The position numbers and the translations under genes were made by a program. A model generated the notes under the pieces. The model was not told the origin of the DNA. It saw only the letters and a list, made by a program, of their open reading frames with translations, and did no database searches. 64,000 bases of DNA from ZC4RG30 sp963777735 (GTDB lineage Bacteria > Pseudomonadota > Gammaproteobacteria > Steroidobacterales > Steroidobacteraceae), in the NCBI GenBank assembly GCA_963777735.1, contig CAVZRQ010000006.1:76955-140954 (forward strand). Direction: 5' to 3'. Below are positions 1 to 9,160 of this stretch, piece by piece. Positions within the stretch are counted from its first letter, which is position 1. Each line of letters opens with the position of its first letter.

Positions 1-1101
1 TTGCCACTGGCAGCCGGCGAAGCGCCGCTCAAGCTGTCTGCCCAGCAGCTGAGTGCCGCACGCATTGCATTTACGAAGGCCACGAACGTCGATGCCACTG
101 CAGCGGATGCCGGCCAGGGCGGCGCTTCCCTGCGGCTGTCGGGCCGGATCGTGGTGCCGAACTCCGCACTGGAGCTGGTGCTTTCACCGGTGGCCGGGCG
201 GGTGGAGTCCTTGCTGGTGAATCCCGGCCAGCAGGTACGTGCCGGGCAGCCCCTGGCCCGAATCCACAGCGCCGAGATCGTCTCGCTGCAACGCGAACTG
301 ATCAGCGCCAGAAGCCGCGCCGGCACGGCGCGCACGCGCGCGGAGCGCGACGAGAAACTGCACGAGGAAGGCATCATTGCCCGCAACCGGCTGGAGGAAA
401 GCCGGGCGCAGCTTGCCGAAGCCGAGGCCATGCTGGGTGAGCAGGTGCAATTGCTGCGCCTGGCCGGAATGTCCGAAAACGCGGTGTCGCGCCTGCACAG
501 CGCTGCCGACATCACGACATTGCTGACCATCACCGCGCGCCGCGCGGGCAGTGTGCTGCAGCAGTCCACCGGTCCCGGCGAATCCATTGCCGCCGGCGAC
601 CTGCTGTTTCGCCTGGCCACTCTGGACAATCTCTGGGCTGAGCTGCAGGCCAGCCGTGCCCAGGCCGCGCAGATCCATGTCGGCGATCGCGTGACCATTC
701 CGGGTTGCAGCCGCGACGGCAGCGTCATCGCCGCGGCATTGCAGCTCGACAGCCAGAGCCAGACCACTACGGTTCGCGCCCAGTTGCCCGGCAGCTCCGA
801 TTGCCTGACTCCGAACCAGTATGTCGAAGCGCTCATCACACCGAAGACAACACGGGCCGGGCTGGTATCCGTGCCTGCCAGCAGTCTCGTGCAGCAACAG
901 GGCACGAGCTACGTGTTCCTGCGAACCCCGGCTGGATTGCAGCCAGTTGCCGTGGAAGTGGAACGACGCACGGCTGACAGCGCCTGGATCAGCGGCGCCA
1001 TCCAGTCGGGAGATGAAGTCGCCAGCGCGGGCCTCGCTGCCATCAAGGGCAGCTGGATGGGCCTGGGCGCAACGGCTGAAGCTGCTGGTGAGCAACGCTG
1101 A
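1..1101 (+). CDS. RND efflux periplasmic adaptor (CzcB/HlyD family), probably 5'-truncated by window edge
   Basis: This is the membrane-fusion subunit of a heavy-metal-type RND pump, bridging the inner-membrane pump and the outer-membrane channel in the periplasm. The sequence shows a biotinyl-lipoyl half-motif near residues 60-85 (SPVAGRVESLLVNPGQQV), an alpha-helical hairpin near 90-155, a second lipoyl half near 175-205 and beta-barrel domains to the end. The frame is open from base 1 with a TTG codon and has no signal peptide, so the true N-terminus probably lies upstream of the window. Its TGA overlaps the pump ATG by one base (TGATG), indicating translational coupling. Adaptor identity is firm. 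The metal substrate cannot be read from the sequence. Confidence 0.88.
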   Translation: MPLAAGEAPLKLSAQQLSAARIAFTKATNVDATAADAGQGGASLRLSGRIVVPNSALELVLSPVAGRVESLLVNPGQQVRAGQPLARIHSAEIVSLQRELISARSRAGTARTRAERDEKLHEEGIIARNRLEESRAQLAEAEAMLGEQVQLLRLAGMSENAVSRLHSAADITTLLTITARRAGSVLQQSTGPGESIAAGDLLFRLATLDNLWAELQASRAQAAQIHVGDRVTIPGCSRDGSVIAAALQLDSQSQTTTVRAQLPGSSDCLTPNQYVEALITPKTTRAGLVSVPASSLVQQQGTSYVFLRTPAGLQPVAVEVERRTADSAWISGAIQSGDEVASAGLAAIKGSWMGLGATAEAAGEQR

Positions 1102-4100
1102 TGCTGGCCCGACTGATTGCACTGAGCCTCTCGCAGCGCATGCTGCTGGCCGTGCTGACGGTGTTGCTCGCTGCGGCTGGTCTGTGGTCGGCTCGCACGC
1201 TCCCCATCGATGCCTTTCCCGACATCTCATCGACCCAGGTGAAGGTGATCATGAAGGCGCCGGGCATGACCCCGGAAGAGGTGGAAGCCCGCATCACCGG
1301 CCCCATCGAGCAGGAACTGCTCGGCATCCCCGGGCAGACCATGCTGCGCTCGCGTTCCAAATATGCGATCGCCGATATCACGCTGGATTTCACCGACGAG
1401 ACGGACATCTACTGGGCCCGGCAGCAGGTGAGCGAACGACTCGCGGGTGTGTTGCCGAATCTGCCAGTCACGGCAACGGGCGGCCTTGCTCCCATCAGCA
1501 CGCCGCTGTCCGACATGTACATGTTCACCATCGAGGGGCCGCAGTCGCTGGAAGAGAAGCGCACGGTGCTCGACTGGACCATCCGCCCGCAACTGCGCGG
1601 ACTGCCCGGCGTCGCCGACGTCAATGCACTGGGTGGTTTCGTGCGCAGCTTCGAGGTGGTGCCGGATGTGCTGGCGCTGGCCTCGCGCAACCTTTCACTG
1701 GGCGATCTGCACGCTGCCCTGGTGGGCAACAACCGCAGCGATGGCGCCGGCCGCCTGCAGCAGGAAGATGAATCGTGGCTGCTGCGCGCCGACGGCGACG
1801 TGCGGGATACCGCGGATGTGGCGAACATCGTCGTCGCCACCCGGGGTGACAACAGCGTGCGCGTGGCGGATGTCGCCGAGGTGCGCATCGGCGCACTCAC
1901 CCGCTACGGCATGGTGACCCAGCAGGGAACCGGCGAAGCCGTCCAGGGCCTCGTGATCGGACTGCGCGGCGCCAACGCGCAGCGGGTCGTGGAGCTGGTG
2001 CGCGAGCGACTGGCACAGCTCGGCACCCAGCTTCCGGAAGGCATGACCATCGAACCGTTCTATGACCGCGGCGATCTGGTCGAACGCGCCGTCACCAATG
2101 TCGTGAAAGCGCTGGCCGAGGCCGCCGTGCTGGTGCTGGTGCTGCTGTACCTGTTCCTGGGCAACATCCGCGCTGCCGCTGCCGTGGTGCTGATCCTGCC
2201 GCTGGCCGTGCTCACCACCGGCCTCGTGCTGAACTACATGGGTCTGTCCGCGAATCTGATGTCGCTGGGCGGGCTCGCCATTGCCATCGGCATGCTGGTC
2301 GATGCGGCCGTGGTGGTGGTGGAGAACATCGAGGCGCATCAGGCGCAGGAAGCGCATGGCCCGGTCCGTTCCCGGCTGCACGTGATCTATCGCGCCACGG
2401 CGGAAGTGGCCGTACCCGTGACCTCCGGCATCGCCATCATCGCCATCGTGTTCCTGCCGCTGCTGAGCCTGCAGGGGCTGGAGGGCAAACTGTTCGGCCC
2501 GGTGGCGGTCACCATCGTCGTGGCCTTGCTGGCCTCGCTGCTGCTGTCGCTGACGGTGGTGCCGGTGGCTGCCTCGGTGCTGCTGCGCGAAGGCAGCCAT
2601 TCCGTGCCGCGCCTGGTGCAGGTGCTGGAGCAGCGCTACCGGAAGCTGTTGTCCTGGTCGCTGCTGCGCGAGCGCTGGATCTACGCCGGCGCGGCGGCCG
2701 CCATGGTGGTCGCCGTGCTGCTGTTCACCACGCTCGGCAAATCCTTCCTGCCGACGATGGATGAAGGCGATATCGTGGTCCAGCACGAGAAGCTGCCTTC
2801 CATCGGCCTGCAGCGCTCGGCCGACATCGACCTCGAGATCCAGAAGCAGCTGCTGGCAGAGGTGCCCGAGATCGACCGCATGGTGGCGCGCGTGGGTTCC
2901 GACGAACTCGGGCTGGACCCGATGGGCACCAATGAAACCGATGGCTTCGTGAAGCTCAAGCCGCGCAGCGAATGGCGGCAGAAGGACAAAGCCTGGGTGG
3001 TCGACCAGATCCGCGCCGTCACGGATCGCTTCGCCGGCGTGAACTCCAGCTTCACCCAGCCGATCGAGATGCGGGTTTCGGAACTGATCTCGGGCACGCG
3101 CGGCGACCTCGCCGTCAAGATTTTCGGACCGGATCTGCCGACGCTGGATGGCCTCGCCGAATCGATCGCCGCAGAACTCATGCAGATTGAAGGCAGCGAG
3201 GACGTCAACGCCGCGCAGAACGGCGGTGTGCAGTACCTGCAGATCGCGCTCGACCGCGGTCGCATCGGACGCGCCGGACTTTCCGTCGAGGATGTGCAGG
3301 ATGATTTGCGATCCATGGTGGAAGGCCGGCAGGCTGGCGTCGTGGTGGAATCCGGCAGGCGCCTGCCGCTGCTGCTGCGTGGTCCGCTCGGTGGTTCACA
3401 GGGTGTTTCACCAGACCTGTTCTCGCAGCTGGCCCTGCCCGGCAACGACGGCATGGCCATTCCACTCACCCAGCTGGCTTCGCTGAATGGCACCGAAGGA
3501 CCCGTGAAGGTGGAACGCGAGAACGGCACGCGCATGACTGTCGTGCGCTCCAACGTGCGTGACCGCGATCTGGTCGGCTTCGTGGAAGAAGCCCGTGCCC
3601 GCGTCGCCGAGAAGGTTGTCCTGCCACCCGGCTACCACCTGGCCTGGGGCGGTCAGTTCGAGAACCAGCAGCGCACCGCGGCGCGGCTGGCCGTGGTCGT
3701 GCCGGTGGCACTGCTGCTGATCTTCCTGCTGCTGTTCGCCACCTTCGCATCCGTGCGGCAGGCACTGCTGGTGCTCGCCAACATTCCCTTCGCACTGGTC
3801 GGCGGCGTATTCGCGCTGGCGATCACCGGCGAATACATGTCGGTGCCTGCGTCCGTGGGTTTCATCGCCCTGATGGGCATCGCGGTGCTCAATGGCCTGG
3901 TGATGATCAGCCACTTCAACCAGCTGCTCGCCAAGGGTCTGCCGCTGGATGAAGTGGTGCGGGGTGGTTCGATCCGACGACTGCGGCCGGTGCTGATGAC
4001 GGCCAGCATCACGGCATTCGGCCTCGTGCCGCTGCTGTTCGCATCCGGACCCGGCTCGGAGATCCAGAAACCACTGGCCATCGTGGTGATCGGCGGCCTG

Positions 4101-4172
4101 GTCAGCTCCACCGCACTGACGCTGGTACTGCTGCCAAACCTGTTTCGACGTTTTGGCGTGGAGAAGAAATAA
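1101..4172 (+). CDS. Heavy-metal-type RND efflux pump (CusA/CzcA family)
   Basis: This 1023-residue protein is the proton-driven inner-membrane pump of the tripartite system. It has the RND layout: TM1 at residues 10-30, a large periplasmic loop, a TM cluster near 335-495, a second loop and a C-terminal TM cluster near 865-1015. The TM4 motif GMLVDAAVVVVEN carries the conserved proton-relay Asp. The segment DPMGTNETDGFVKLKPRSEW and the following SELISGTRGDLAVKIFG are typical of the heavy-metal-efflux subfamily. Length matches the family (about 1020-1050). It is coupled to the adaptor upstream and abuts a DUF3240 gene downstream. Whether it handles mono- or divalent metal is not resolved. Confidence 0.93.
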   Translation: MLARLIALSLSQRMLLAVLTVLLAAAGLWSARTLPIDAFPDISSTQVKVIMKAPGMTPEEVEARITGPIEQELLGIPGQTMLRSRSKYAIADITLDFTDETDIYWARQQVSERLAGVLPNLPVTATGGLAPISTPLSDMYMFTIEGPQSLEEKRTVLDWTIRPQLRGLPGVADVNALGGFVRSFEVVPDVLALASRNLSLGDLHAALVGNNRSDGAGRLQQEDESWLLRADGDVRDTADVANIVVATRGDNSVRVADVAEVRIGALTRYGMVTQQGTGEAVQGLVIGLRGANAQRVVELVRERLAQLGTQLPEGMTIEPFYDRGDLVERAVTNVVKALAEAAVLVLVLLYLFLGNIRAAAAVVLILPLAVLTTGLVLNYMGLSANLMSLGGLAIAIGMLVDAAVVVVENIEAHQAQEAHGPVRSRLHVIYRATAEVAVPVTSGIAIIAIVFLPLLSLQGLEGKLFGPVAVTIVVALLASLLLSLTVVPVAASVLLREGSHSVPRLVQVLEQRYRKLLSWSLLRERWIYAGAAAAMVVAVLLFTTLGKSFLPTMDEGDIVVQHEKLPSIGLQRSADIDLEIQKQLLAEVPEIDRMVARVGSDELGLDPMGTNETDGFVKLKPRSEWRQKDKAWVVDQIRAVTDRFAGVNSSFTQPIEMRVSELISGTRGDLAVKIFGPDLPTLDGLAESIAAELMQIEGSEDVNAAQNGGVQYLQIALDRGRIGRAGLSVEDVQDDLRSMVEGRQAGVVVESGRRLPLLLRGPLGGSQGVSPDLFSQLALPGNDGMAIPLTQLASLNGTEGPVKVERENGTRMTVVRSNVRDRDLVGFVEEARARVAEKVVLPPGYHLAWGGQFENQQRTAARLAVVVPVALLLIFLLLFATFASVRQALLVLANIPFALVGGVFALAITGEYMSVPASVGFIALMGIAVLNGLVMISHFNQLLAKGLPLDEVVRGGSIRRLRPVLMTASITAFGLVPLLFASGPGSEIQKPLAIVVIGGLVSSTALTLVLLPNLFRRFGVEKK

Positions 4173-4496
4173 ATGCTGGAACCCACTGCTATTCCCGATT
4201 GCCTGCTGACGATCTCGCTGCCGCGGGCGCTGGAGGAGGAAATCATCGACCTGCTCCGCGAGCAGCCGCAATGGGTGAGCGGCTTCACGGCGTTGCCAGC
4301 CGAGGGCTTCGGCAGCGGTACGCGCCTGCACAGCTCCATGGAACAGGTCCGTGGCCGCTCCAGCCGCTGCCTGCTGCAGGTGGTGTTGCGTTCAGAGCAC
4401 GCAGAACCGCTGCTTGCCGCACTGAAAGAACGGATCCCCAGCGACGAAGTGGCCTGGTGGACGGTACCCGTGAATGGATTCGGGAGGTTTGCATGA
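4173..4496 (+). CDS. DUF3240 family protein of metal-efflux operon
   Basis: This small 107-residue soluble protein sits directly after the pump stop codon with no gap. It resembles the DUF3240 family, which recurs after CzcA/CusA-type pump genes and has a ferredoxin-like, PII-like fold. Features include a predicted beta-alpha-beta pattern, the early segment CLLTISLPRALEEEIIDLL and the end segment VAWWTVPVNGFGRF. No signal peptide is present, so a cytoplasmic location is inferred. Its stop overlaps the start of the outer-membrane channel gene (ATGA), so all four genes form one coupled operon. A role in sensing or modulating metal export is inferred from context only. Confidence 0.75.
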   Translation: MLEPTAIPDCLLTISLPRALEEEIIDLLREQPQWVSGFTALPAEGFGSGTRLHSSMEQVRGRSSRCLLQVVLRSEHAEPLLAALKERIPSDEVAWWTVPVNGFGRFA

Positions 4497-5773
4497 AACC
4501 CGCGCGATGGATCGTTCGGCTGACCGCACCGATGCTGCTGCTCGCCTGCGCCAACGCGCAGCCAGCAGAAAGCGGGACGGAATCCGCCATCTGGAGCCTG
4601 CCTGCGGCGGCGGAGGTGCATCACGCCATGCAGGGTTCACCACTGCTGCAGATCGCAGCCGAATCCATCGCGGAAGGTCGCGCAAGGCAGAGCCTGCTGC
4701 GCGCCGGCCCGCACGAACTGGAGGTCTCCGCCCTCGCGCAGCGCCGCACGAACGAGTTCGGGCAGACCGGCAACGAGCAGGAATACGGACTGCAAACCGG
4801 AGTGCGCTGGCCGTGGAAGCGCGCGCTCGATCAGCAGATTGGCAGTTTCGCGCGGGAGGTCGGTGAACTCAGCTATCTGGATGCCTGGCACGAAGCCGGC
4901 CGCGCCCTGCTCGATCACTGGTATGCCTGGCTGCATGCCGAATACACCGCACGCCTGCACGACCAGCATCTCGAAGTGCTGCAAGGGCAGCAGGATGCCG
5001 TCGCGCGGCGCGTGACCGCGGGAGATGCCGCCAGGATTGAACTCCAACTGGCCGAGTCGGAAACACTGCGGGTGCGTGCCGCGCGCATCCAGGCACAACG
5101 CGATGCACGCCTGGCGCAGGAAGTGCTGGTGCGTGAATTTCCGCTTTTGCCGCTCCAGCTTCCGGTGGCATTGCAGGCTCCGGTGGCTCTGCCGGAAAAC
5201 GATACCGACCTGCTGCAGCAGATCGTCGAGGAAAATCACGAGATCGAGCTTGCCGCCGCCCGTCGTGAGGAGGCCCTGCTCAATTCCGAAAGGGTCGCGC
5301 GCGACCGGCTCGCTGATCCGAGCATCGGACTGCGTTACACCAACAATCTCGGCGGCGAGCGCAAGGTGATCGGCCTGACCTTCAGCATGCCCATCGGGGG
5401 TGCGGCACGCACCGCGCAGGCCGCACTCGCGCGCAGTGACGCCCGCAAGGCCGCAGCCGAGGCGCTGCGTGCGCAGGATTCAGTCGCCGCGGCCGCTCGC
5501 AGTGCCGTGGCGGATGCACGGCACAGCCTGAGCAGCTGGCAGGAGGCCAATGCTGCGCAACAGCAAGTGCAGTCCGTTGCGGACTCAACTGCCCGGGGAT
5601 ATTCGCTGGGCGAGTTCGATATCAGCGTTCTGCTCGCCGCGCGGCGCTCGGCGCTTCTGGCCGAGCAGGAATTGCTCGACGCCCTGGTGAGGGCAGAATG
5701 GTCGCATGCCCGGGTTCTGCTGGATGCGCATCGCCTGTGGGCACCACCCGGTCATGAGGGCGAGCAAAAATAA
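4493..5773 (+). CDS. TolC/CzcC-type outer-membrane efflux lipoprotein
   Basis: This is the outer-membrane channel of the metal efflux operon, 426 residues. The start is ATG at 4493, preceded by GGGAGG and overlapping the previous stop as ATGA; a longer upstream frame would run through the DUF3240 gene. The N-terminus is a signal peptide ending in the lipobox LLAC at residues 16-19, so lipid anchoring is likely, as in CusC. Two OEP repeats with long alanine-rich helices follow (for example near 190-225 and 330-410). The length fits CzcC-type proteins. Function as the exit duct for the pump at 1101-4172 is inferred from operon structure. Confidence 0.87.
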   Translation: MKPARWIVRLTAPMLLLACANAQPAESGTESAIWSLPAAAEVHHAMQGSPLLQIAAESIAEGRARQSLLRAGPHELEVSALAQRRTNEFGQTGNEQEYGLQTGVRWPWKRALDQQIGSFAREVGELSYLDAWHEAGRALLDHWYAWLHAEYTARLHDQHLEVLQGQQDAVARRVTAGDAARIELQLAESETLRVRAARIQAQRDARLAQEVLVREFPLLPLQLPVALQAPVALPENDTDLLQQIVEENHEIELAAARREEALLNSERVARDRLADPSIGLRYTNNLGGERKVIGLTFSMPIGGAARTAQAALARSDARKAAAEALRAQDSVAAAARSAVADARHSLSSWQEANAAQQQVQSVADSTARGYSLGEFDISVLLAARRSALLAEQELLDALVRAEWSHARVLLDAHRLWAPPGHEGEQK

Positions 5774-5866
5774 TCCAGGGATCCAGCCGCTGGCGGCAAT
5801 TCACGCAGGGCGCAACCCACTACAATGCGATGCTGTGCACGCATGCTAGGGATGGGCTCAAGCGGC

Positions 5867-6775
5867 ATGAAAGCAGATTCTCCAGCAGGTCAGACCAGCC
5901 GGGCGCAAAAGGAAACCGCCGGGACTTCCGGCCGCGTGCTCACAACGCTCGAACAGCAACGCTCCGAGTTCCTGCGCATGTGCCGCAGCCGCATCCGGCC
6001 AGAGGATGTCGGCCTGCCAGGCAGCCAGCGTGCCCGCAGCGGCGGCCTGCGTCGCGAAGATGTGGCCGGGCTCTCAGGCCTCAGTCTCTCCTGGTACACC
6101 TGGCTGGAACAGGGTCGCGATATCCGCGTCTCCGACGACGTTCTCGAGCGACTGAGCCACACGCTGCGGCTGACGGATGACGAGCGCACCTATCTGTTCT
6201 CGCTGGTGCAGCGCCTGGCGCCTCGCCAGCCGGGAGTAAAACAAACCACCGCGCCGCCGGATGTGGTGCGCATGCTGCAGTCTCTCAGTGTGCCGGCGTT
6301 TGTACTGAACATGTACTGGGATGTACTTGCCTGGAACGCCCACAAGGCGGCGATCTATCGCGACTACGCAACGCTGCCGGACGAACAGCGCAATCTGCTG
6401 GAGATCCTGCTGACCCAGCCCGTGAGTCATCTCGACGCGGCACAGCAGGAAGAGATGGCCCAGCGCCTGTGCGCGCGTCTGCGTTACGACTACAGCTGGA
6501 ATGCCGACGATCCGCATTTCGAGGCGCTGGTACAACGGCTGCGGGCCAATTCGCCCTTGTTCAACCGTTTCTGGCAGGAATCGGACTTCACGCTGCGGGC
6601 GTATGGATTGCATCAATTCACACACGCCCGGTTTGGAGAGCTGTCGTTCGAGCACACCTCCTACATGCCGGATGGCCACCCCGACCTGCGCGTCGTGATC
6701 TGCACGCCGGACAACCTCGGGGCGAAACTTGCTGTTGCCGTCGTGAGTGCCGAGCTGGCGCAGGCCGCGGGCTAG
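5867..6775 (+). CDS. XRE-family transcriptional regulator with MmyB-like ligand domain
   Basis: This DNA-binding regulator has an N-terminal helix-turn-helix and a C-terminal MmyB-like domain thought to bind small hydrophobic ligands. Diagnostic segments are LRREDVAGLSGLSLSWYTWLEQGRDI in the HTH and the tryptophan/tyrosine-rich C-terminal half with VLNMYWDVLAWN. ATG at 5867 gives 302 residues; ATG at 5825 is also possible, but TACAAT at 5821-5826 looks like a -10 element, which would favour the later start. The gene follows the metal pump on the same strand after about 90 bases and meets the next gene tail-to-tail with no spacer. Target genes are unknown. Confidence 0.82.
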   Translation: MKADSPAGQTSRAQKETAGTSGRVLTTLEQQRSEFLRMCRSRIRPEDVGLPGSQRARSGGLRREDVAGLSGLSLSWYTWLEQGRDIRVSDDVLERLSHTLRLTDDERTYLFSLVQRLAPRQPGVKQTTAPPDVVRMLQSLSVPAFVLNMYWDVLAWNAHKAAIYRDYATLPDEQRNLLEILLTQPVSHLDAAQQEEMAQRLCARLRYDYSWNADDPHFEALVQRLRANSPLFNRFWQESDFTLRAYGLHQFTHARFGELSFEHTSYMPDGHPDLRVVICTPDNLGAKLAVAVVSAELAQAAG

Positions 6776-7708
6776 CTAGACGATCGAAACGCCCAGTTCG
6801 CCAGCCCGGTGCGCCATGCCCGGGTAGCTGTTGGCAATCAGCAGCGAAGAATCACCCCATTGCGGCTCGAATTCGCGCGCTGGCGCCGCTGCAATCATCT
6901 CCTTCGCACTCATGCCCTGCGCCATCAGGCGCGACAGGCGCGTCTTGATGGTGTTGAGCATGGCGTGCTCTGTTCGCAGATGTTCGCGGTTCTGGGGCAG
7001 GCCGAGACCCGGGATCACCTGTGTATCGGGACCCGCCAGTTCAATCAGCGATTGCAGCGCAGTGACCACGCCCCCGATCCAGCCATTGGTGCAGTAGTCG
7101 ATGATGGGGAACCGGCCCACCGACACCACATCACCGGCCACCAGCACATTGGCCTTGCGGAAGTAGACATAGATGTCGCCATCGGTGTGCGCCTGCGGCA
7201 TGTGGCCGTAGTCGATCTTCTCGCCACCGAACTCCAGCGAGCCGGTGGTGTAGAAGGTCTGGTTCGGCTGCGCGATCTTCGGCAGCGGCTGATACACACG
7301 CTGCTCCCATATCGACTCGACATCGGTGGTAAGCCACTGCCGCGTGTATTCATGCGCAATGATGCGGGTGCCGGCAGCGCCCAGCGTGGCATTGGAGCCT
7401 GTCTGGTCGGCATGCCAGTGCGTATTGAACAGCGTATGCACGCGCGCATTGCCGGCAATCGTGCGCACGGCTTTCAGCAGCCGTGCGGAGTGTTCGCGTG
7501 TGCCGCCATCGACCAGCAGCACACCCTCCGGCGAGTTCAGCACCACCACATTGCCGCCGGCGCCGGAGATCAGCGAAAGATTCGCCGCCAGCGGGTGGAT
7601 GACCAGTTCCGCGTCAGCCGCAACGGCCGCAACAGCGCGCGTTGCCGCCAGGGTAAAGCTTGCCGCGGGCACAACCCGGGTGAGAAAACTGCGTCGATCC
7701 ATGTTCAT
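6776..7708 (-). CDS. Tat-exported metallo-beta-lactamase-fold hydrolase
   Basis: This 310-residue predicted hydrolase has a twin-arginine signal (RRSFLTR at residues 5-11, then a hydrophobic stretch ending near ALA-type residue 30). The metal-site motif reads NTHWHADQTGSN, with His97, His99 and Asp101, but Gln102 replaces the last His of the usual HxHxDH. Later pieces YGHMPQAHTDGDIYVYF and VLVAGDVVSVGRFP match the remaining MBL metal-ligand blocks. It is the last gene of a minus-strand run behind an ankyrin protein, with 12 bases between them. Periplasmic location follows from the Tat signal. The substrate is unknown. Confidence 0.82.
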   Translation of the reverse strand: MNMDRRSFLTRVVPAASFTLAATRAVAAVAADAELVIHPLAANLSLISGAGGNVVVLNSPEGVLLVDGGTREHSARLLKAVRTIAGNARVHTLFNTHWHADQTGSNATLGAAGTRIIAHEYTRQWLTTDVESIWEQRVYQPLPKIAQPNQTFYTTGSLEFGGEKIDYGHMPQAHTDGDIYVYFRKANVLVAGDVVSVGRFPIIDYCTNGWIGGVVTALQSLIELAGPDTQVIPGLGLPQNREHLRTEHAMLNTIKTRLSRLMAQGMSAKEMIAAAPAREFEPQWGDSSLLIANSYPGMAHRAGELGVSIV

Positions 7709-7720
7709 CTTCGCTGCGCC

Positions 7721-9157
7721 TCAGGGCGCGGCGCTCCCCACGGGGCTCGCCGCCATCAGCCGTCGCAGCAGCGCTTCCGTCTCGGGCCGCGGCTGCGAGC
7801 CAGCAGATCGCCCCGAAGTGCTGGCCTCCCCGCGGGTGAGATCCACGGCGGTGCGACCGCGTGCATCCTTGGCATGCAGGTCGATCCTGTGTTCCACCAG
7901 CGTGTTGACCACCGAATTCCAGCCCCAGCTTGCCGCGCCATGCAGCGGCGTCTGGCCACTGCGGTCGCGGATCGCGAGGTTCGCACCGGCGCCCAGCAAC
8001 TGTTTCACGGATTCGTGTGCATCGGTCTCGGTCTTGTAGCGCCCGCGCGTGTCCAGCGCACTGGAGCCGATTCCGGCAGCCGCCAGCAATGGCGTGATGC
8101 CATTGACGTTCGGCAGCTCGACATTGGCCTTGTACTGCAGCAGCAAGCGGATGGCTGCCGCATCGCCCGCCTTGGCTGCGCGCAGCAGCGGCGTGGTGCC
8201 CACCGTCAGCATCGCATCGGCACCGCGATCATCACGCAGCGAGCGATAGGGAGGATAAAGCTTCAGCTGCATGTCGGGATTCGCGCCGGCCTTCAGCAAC
8301 ATCTCGATCAGCTCGATGGCCGTGGTCTTGTCGAGTGATGGCCGGTCTGCGCGGCCACCGGTGGGCAGCGTGTTCATGTCCACGGCGGCATACAGGGGGG
8401 CGCGCCCCCAGGTATCCCATTTGTTCACATCGGCGCCACGGCGCACCAGCAAGGCAGCCGTATCGAAACTGAGGTTGATGGTCGCGAGCAGCAGCGGCGT
8501 GACGCGATCCGGATCGGTGAGATTCACATCGGCGCCGCCATCCAGCAGCAGCTGTGCGCATTCGGCGCAACCGCGGCGCGCGGCGTACAGCAGCGGCGTG
8601 AACCCGCCGGAGGGTCGCGCCTGCTTGCGTGGCTCGGCGGTGACCTGCCGCTCCCAGTCATTCACGGTGGAACGCGCGTTGACCTCGGCGCCATGCTGCA
8701 GCAGCAGCTTCACCATGGCGGGCTGGGCTTCGGCCGCCGCCCACATCAATGCCGTCTGGCCGCGCCAGCCCTCGCGCACATTCACCTTCGCGCCACGCTT
8801 GAGCAGCAGCTTCGCCGCTTCCAGATTGCTGGTGCGCGCGATGATCATCAGGGGAGTCATGCCGTCGTCGTTCGACGATTCCACATCGGCGCCGGCTGCC
8901 AGCAGCTTGCGGATCACCTCCACATTGCCGGTCACGGCCGCTTCCGACAATGGCGTCGAACCGTAGTCGTTGCGGGCATTCACATTCGCACGTGCCGCAA
9001 TCAGCCGGGTCACGGCCGGCACGTCGTTGTTGTAGACGGCCCAGTGCAACTCGGTCGTGCCATCGCCCGTGTCCCCGGTCTGCGCCACGGCGGTGCCGCA
9101 GAACATTGCCAGCGAGGCGATCGCGACCCGCAGGCCTGCATGCATTGAATCCACCAT
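7721..9157 (-). CDS. Exported ankyrin-repeat protein
   Basis: This 478-residue protein consists of a signal peptide (residues 1-25, ending in GTAVAQ) and about eight ankyrin repeats, recognisable by repeated patterns such as GxTPLxxAAxxGxxxxVxxLLxxGADV. The repeats run from about residue 32 to 455. Such proteins act as protein-protein interaction scaffolds; no enzymatic domain is visible. Its ATG lies three bases after the stop of the DUF1552 gene, so it is co-translated with the DUF1592/DUF1552 pair. Scaffolding those exported proteins in the periplasm is an inference from gene order. Confidence 0.88.
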   Translation of the reverse strand: MVDSMHAGLRVAIASLAMFCGTAVAQTGDTGDGTTELHWAVYNNDVPAVTRLIAARANVNARNDYGSTPLSEAAVTGNVEVIRKLLAAGADVESSNDDGMTPLMIIARTSNLEAAKLLLKRGAKVNVREGWRGQTALMWAAAEAQPAMVKLLLQHGAEVNARSTVNDWERQVTAEPRKQARPSGGFTPLLYAARRGCAECAQLLLDGGADVNLTDPDRVTPLLLATINLSFDTAALLVRRGADVNKWDTWGRAPLYAAVDMNTLPTGGRADRPSLDKTTAIELIEMLLKAGANPDMQLKLYPPYRSLRDDRGADAMLTVGTTPLLRAAKAGDAAAIRLLLQYKANVELPNVNGITPLLAAAGIGSSALDTRGRYKTETDAHESVKQLLGAGANLAIRDRSGQTPLHGAASWGWNSVVNTLVEHRIDLHAKDARGRTAVDLTRGEASTSGRSAGSQPRPETEALLRRLMAASPVGSAAP

Positions 9158-9160
9158 CTG

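Noticed and set aside
6809..8338. 509-codon plus-strand frame opposite the MBL and ankyrin genes
   Set aside because: Spans the antisense of two well-supported genes and shows no motif.
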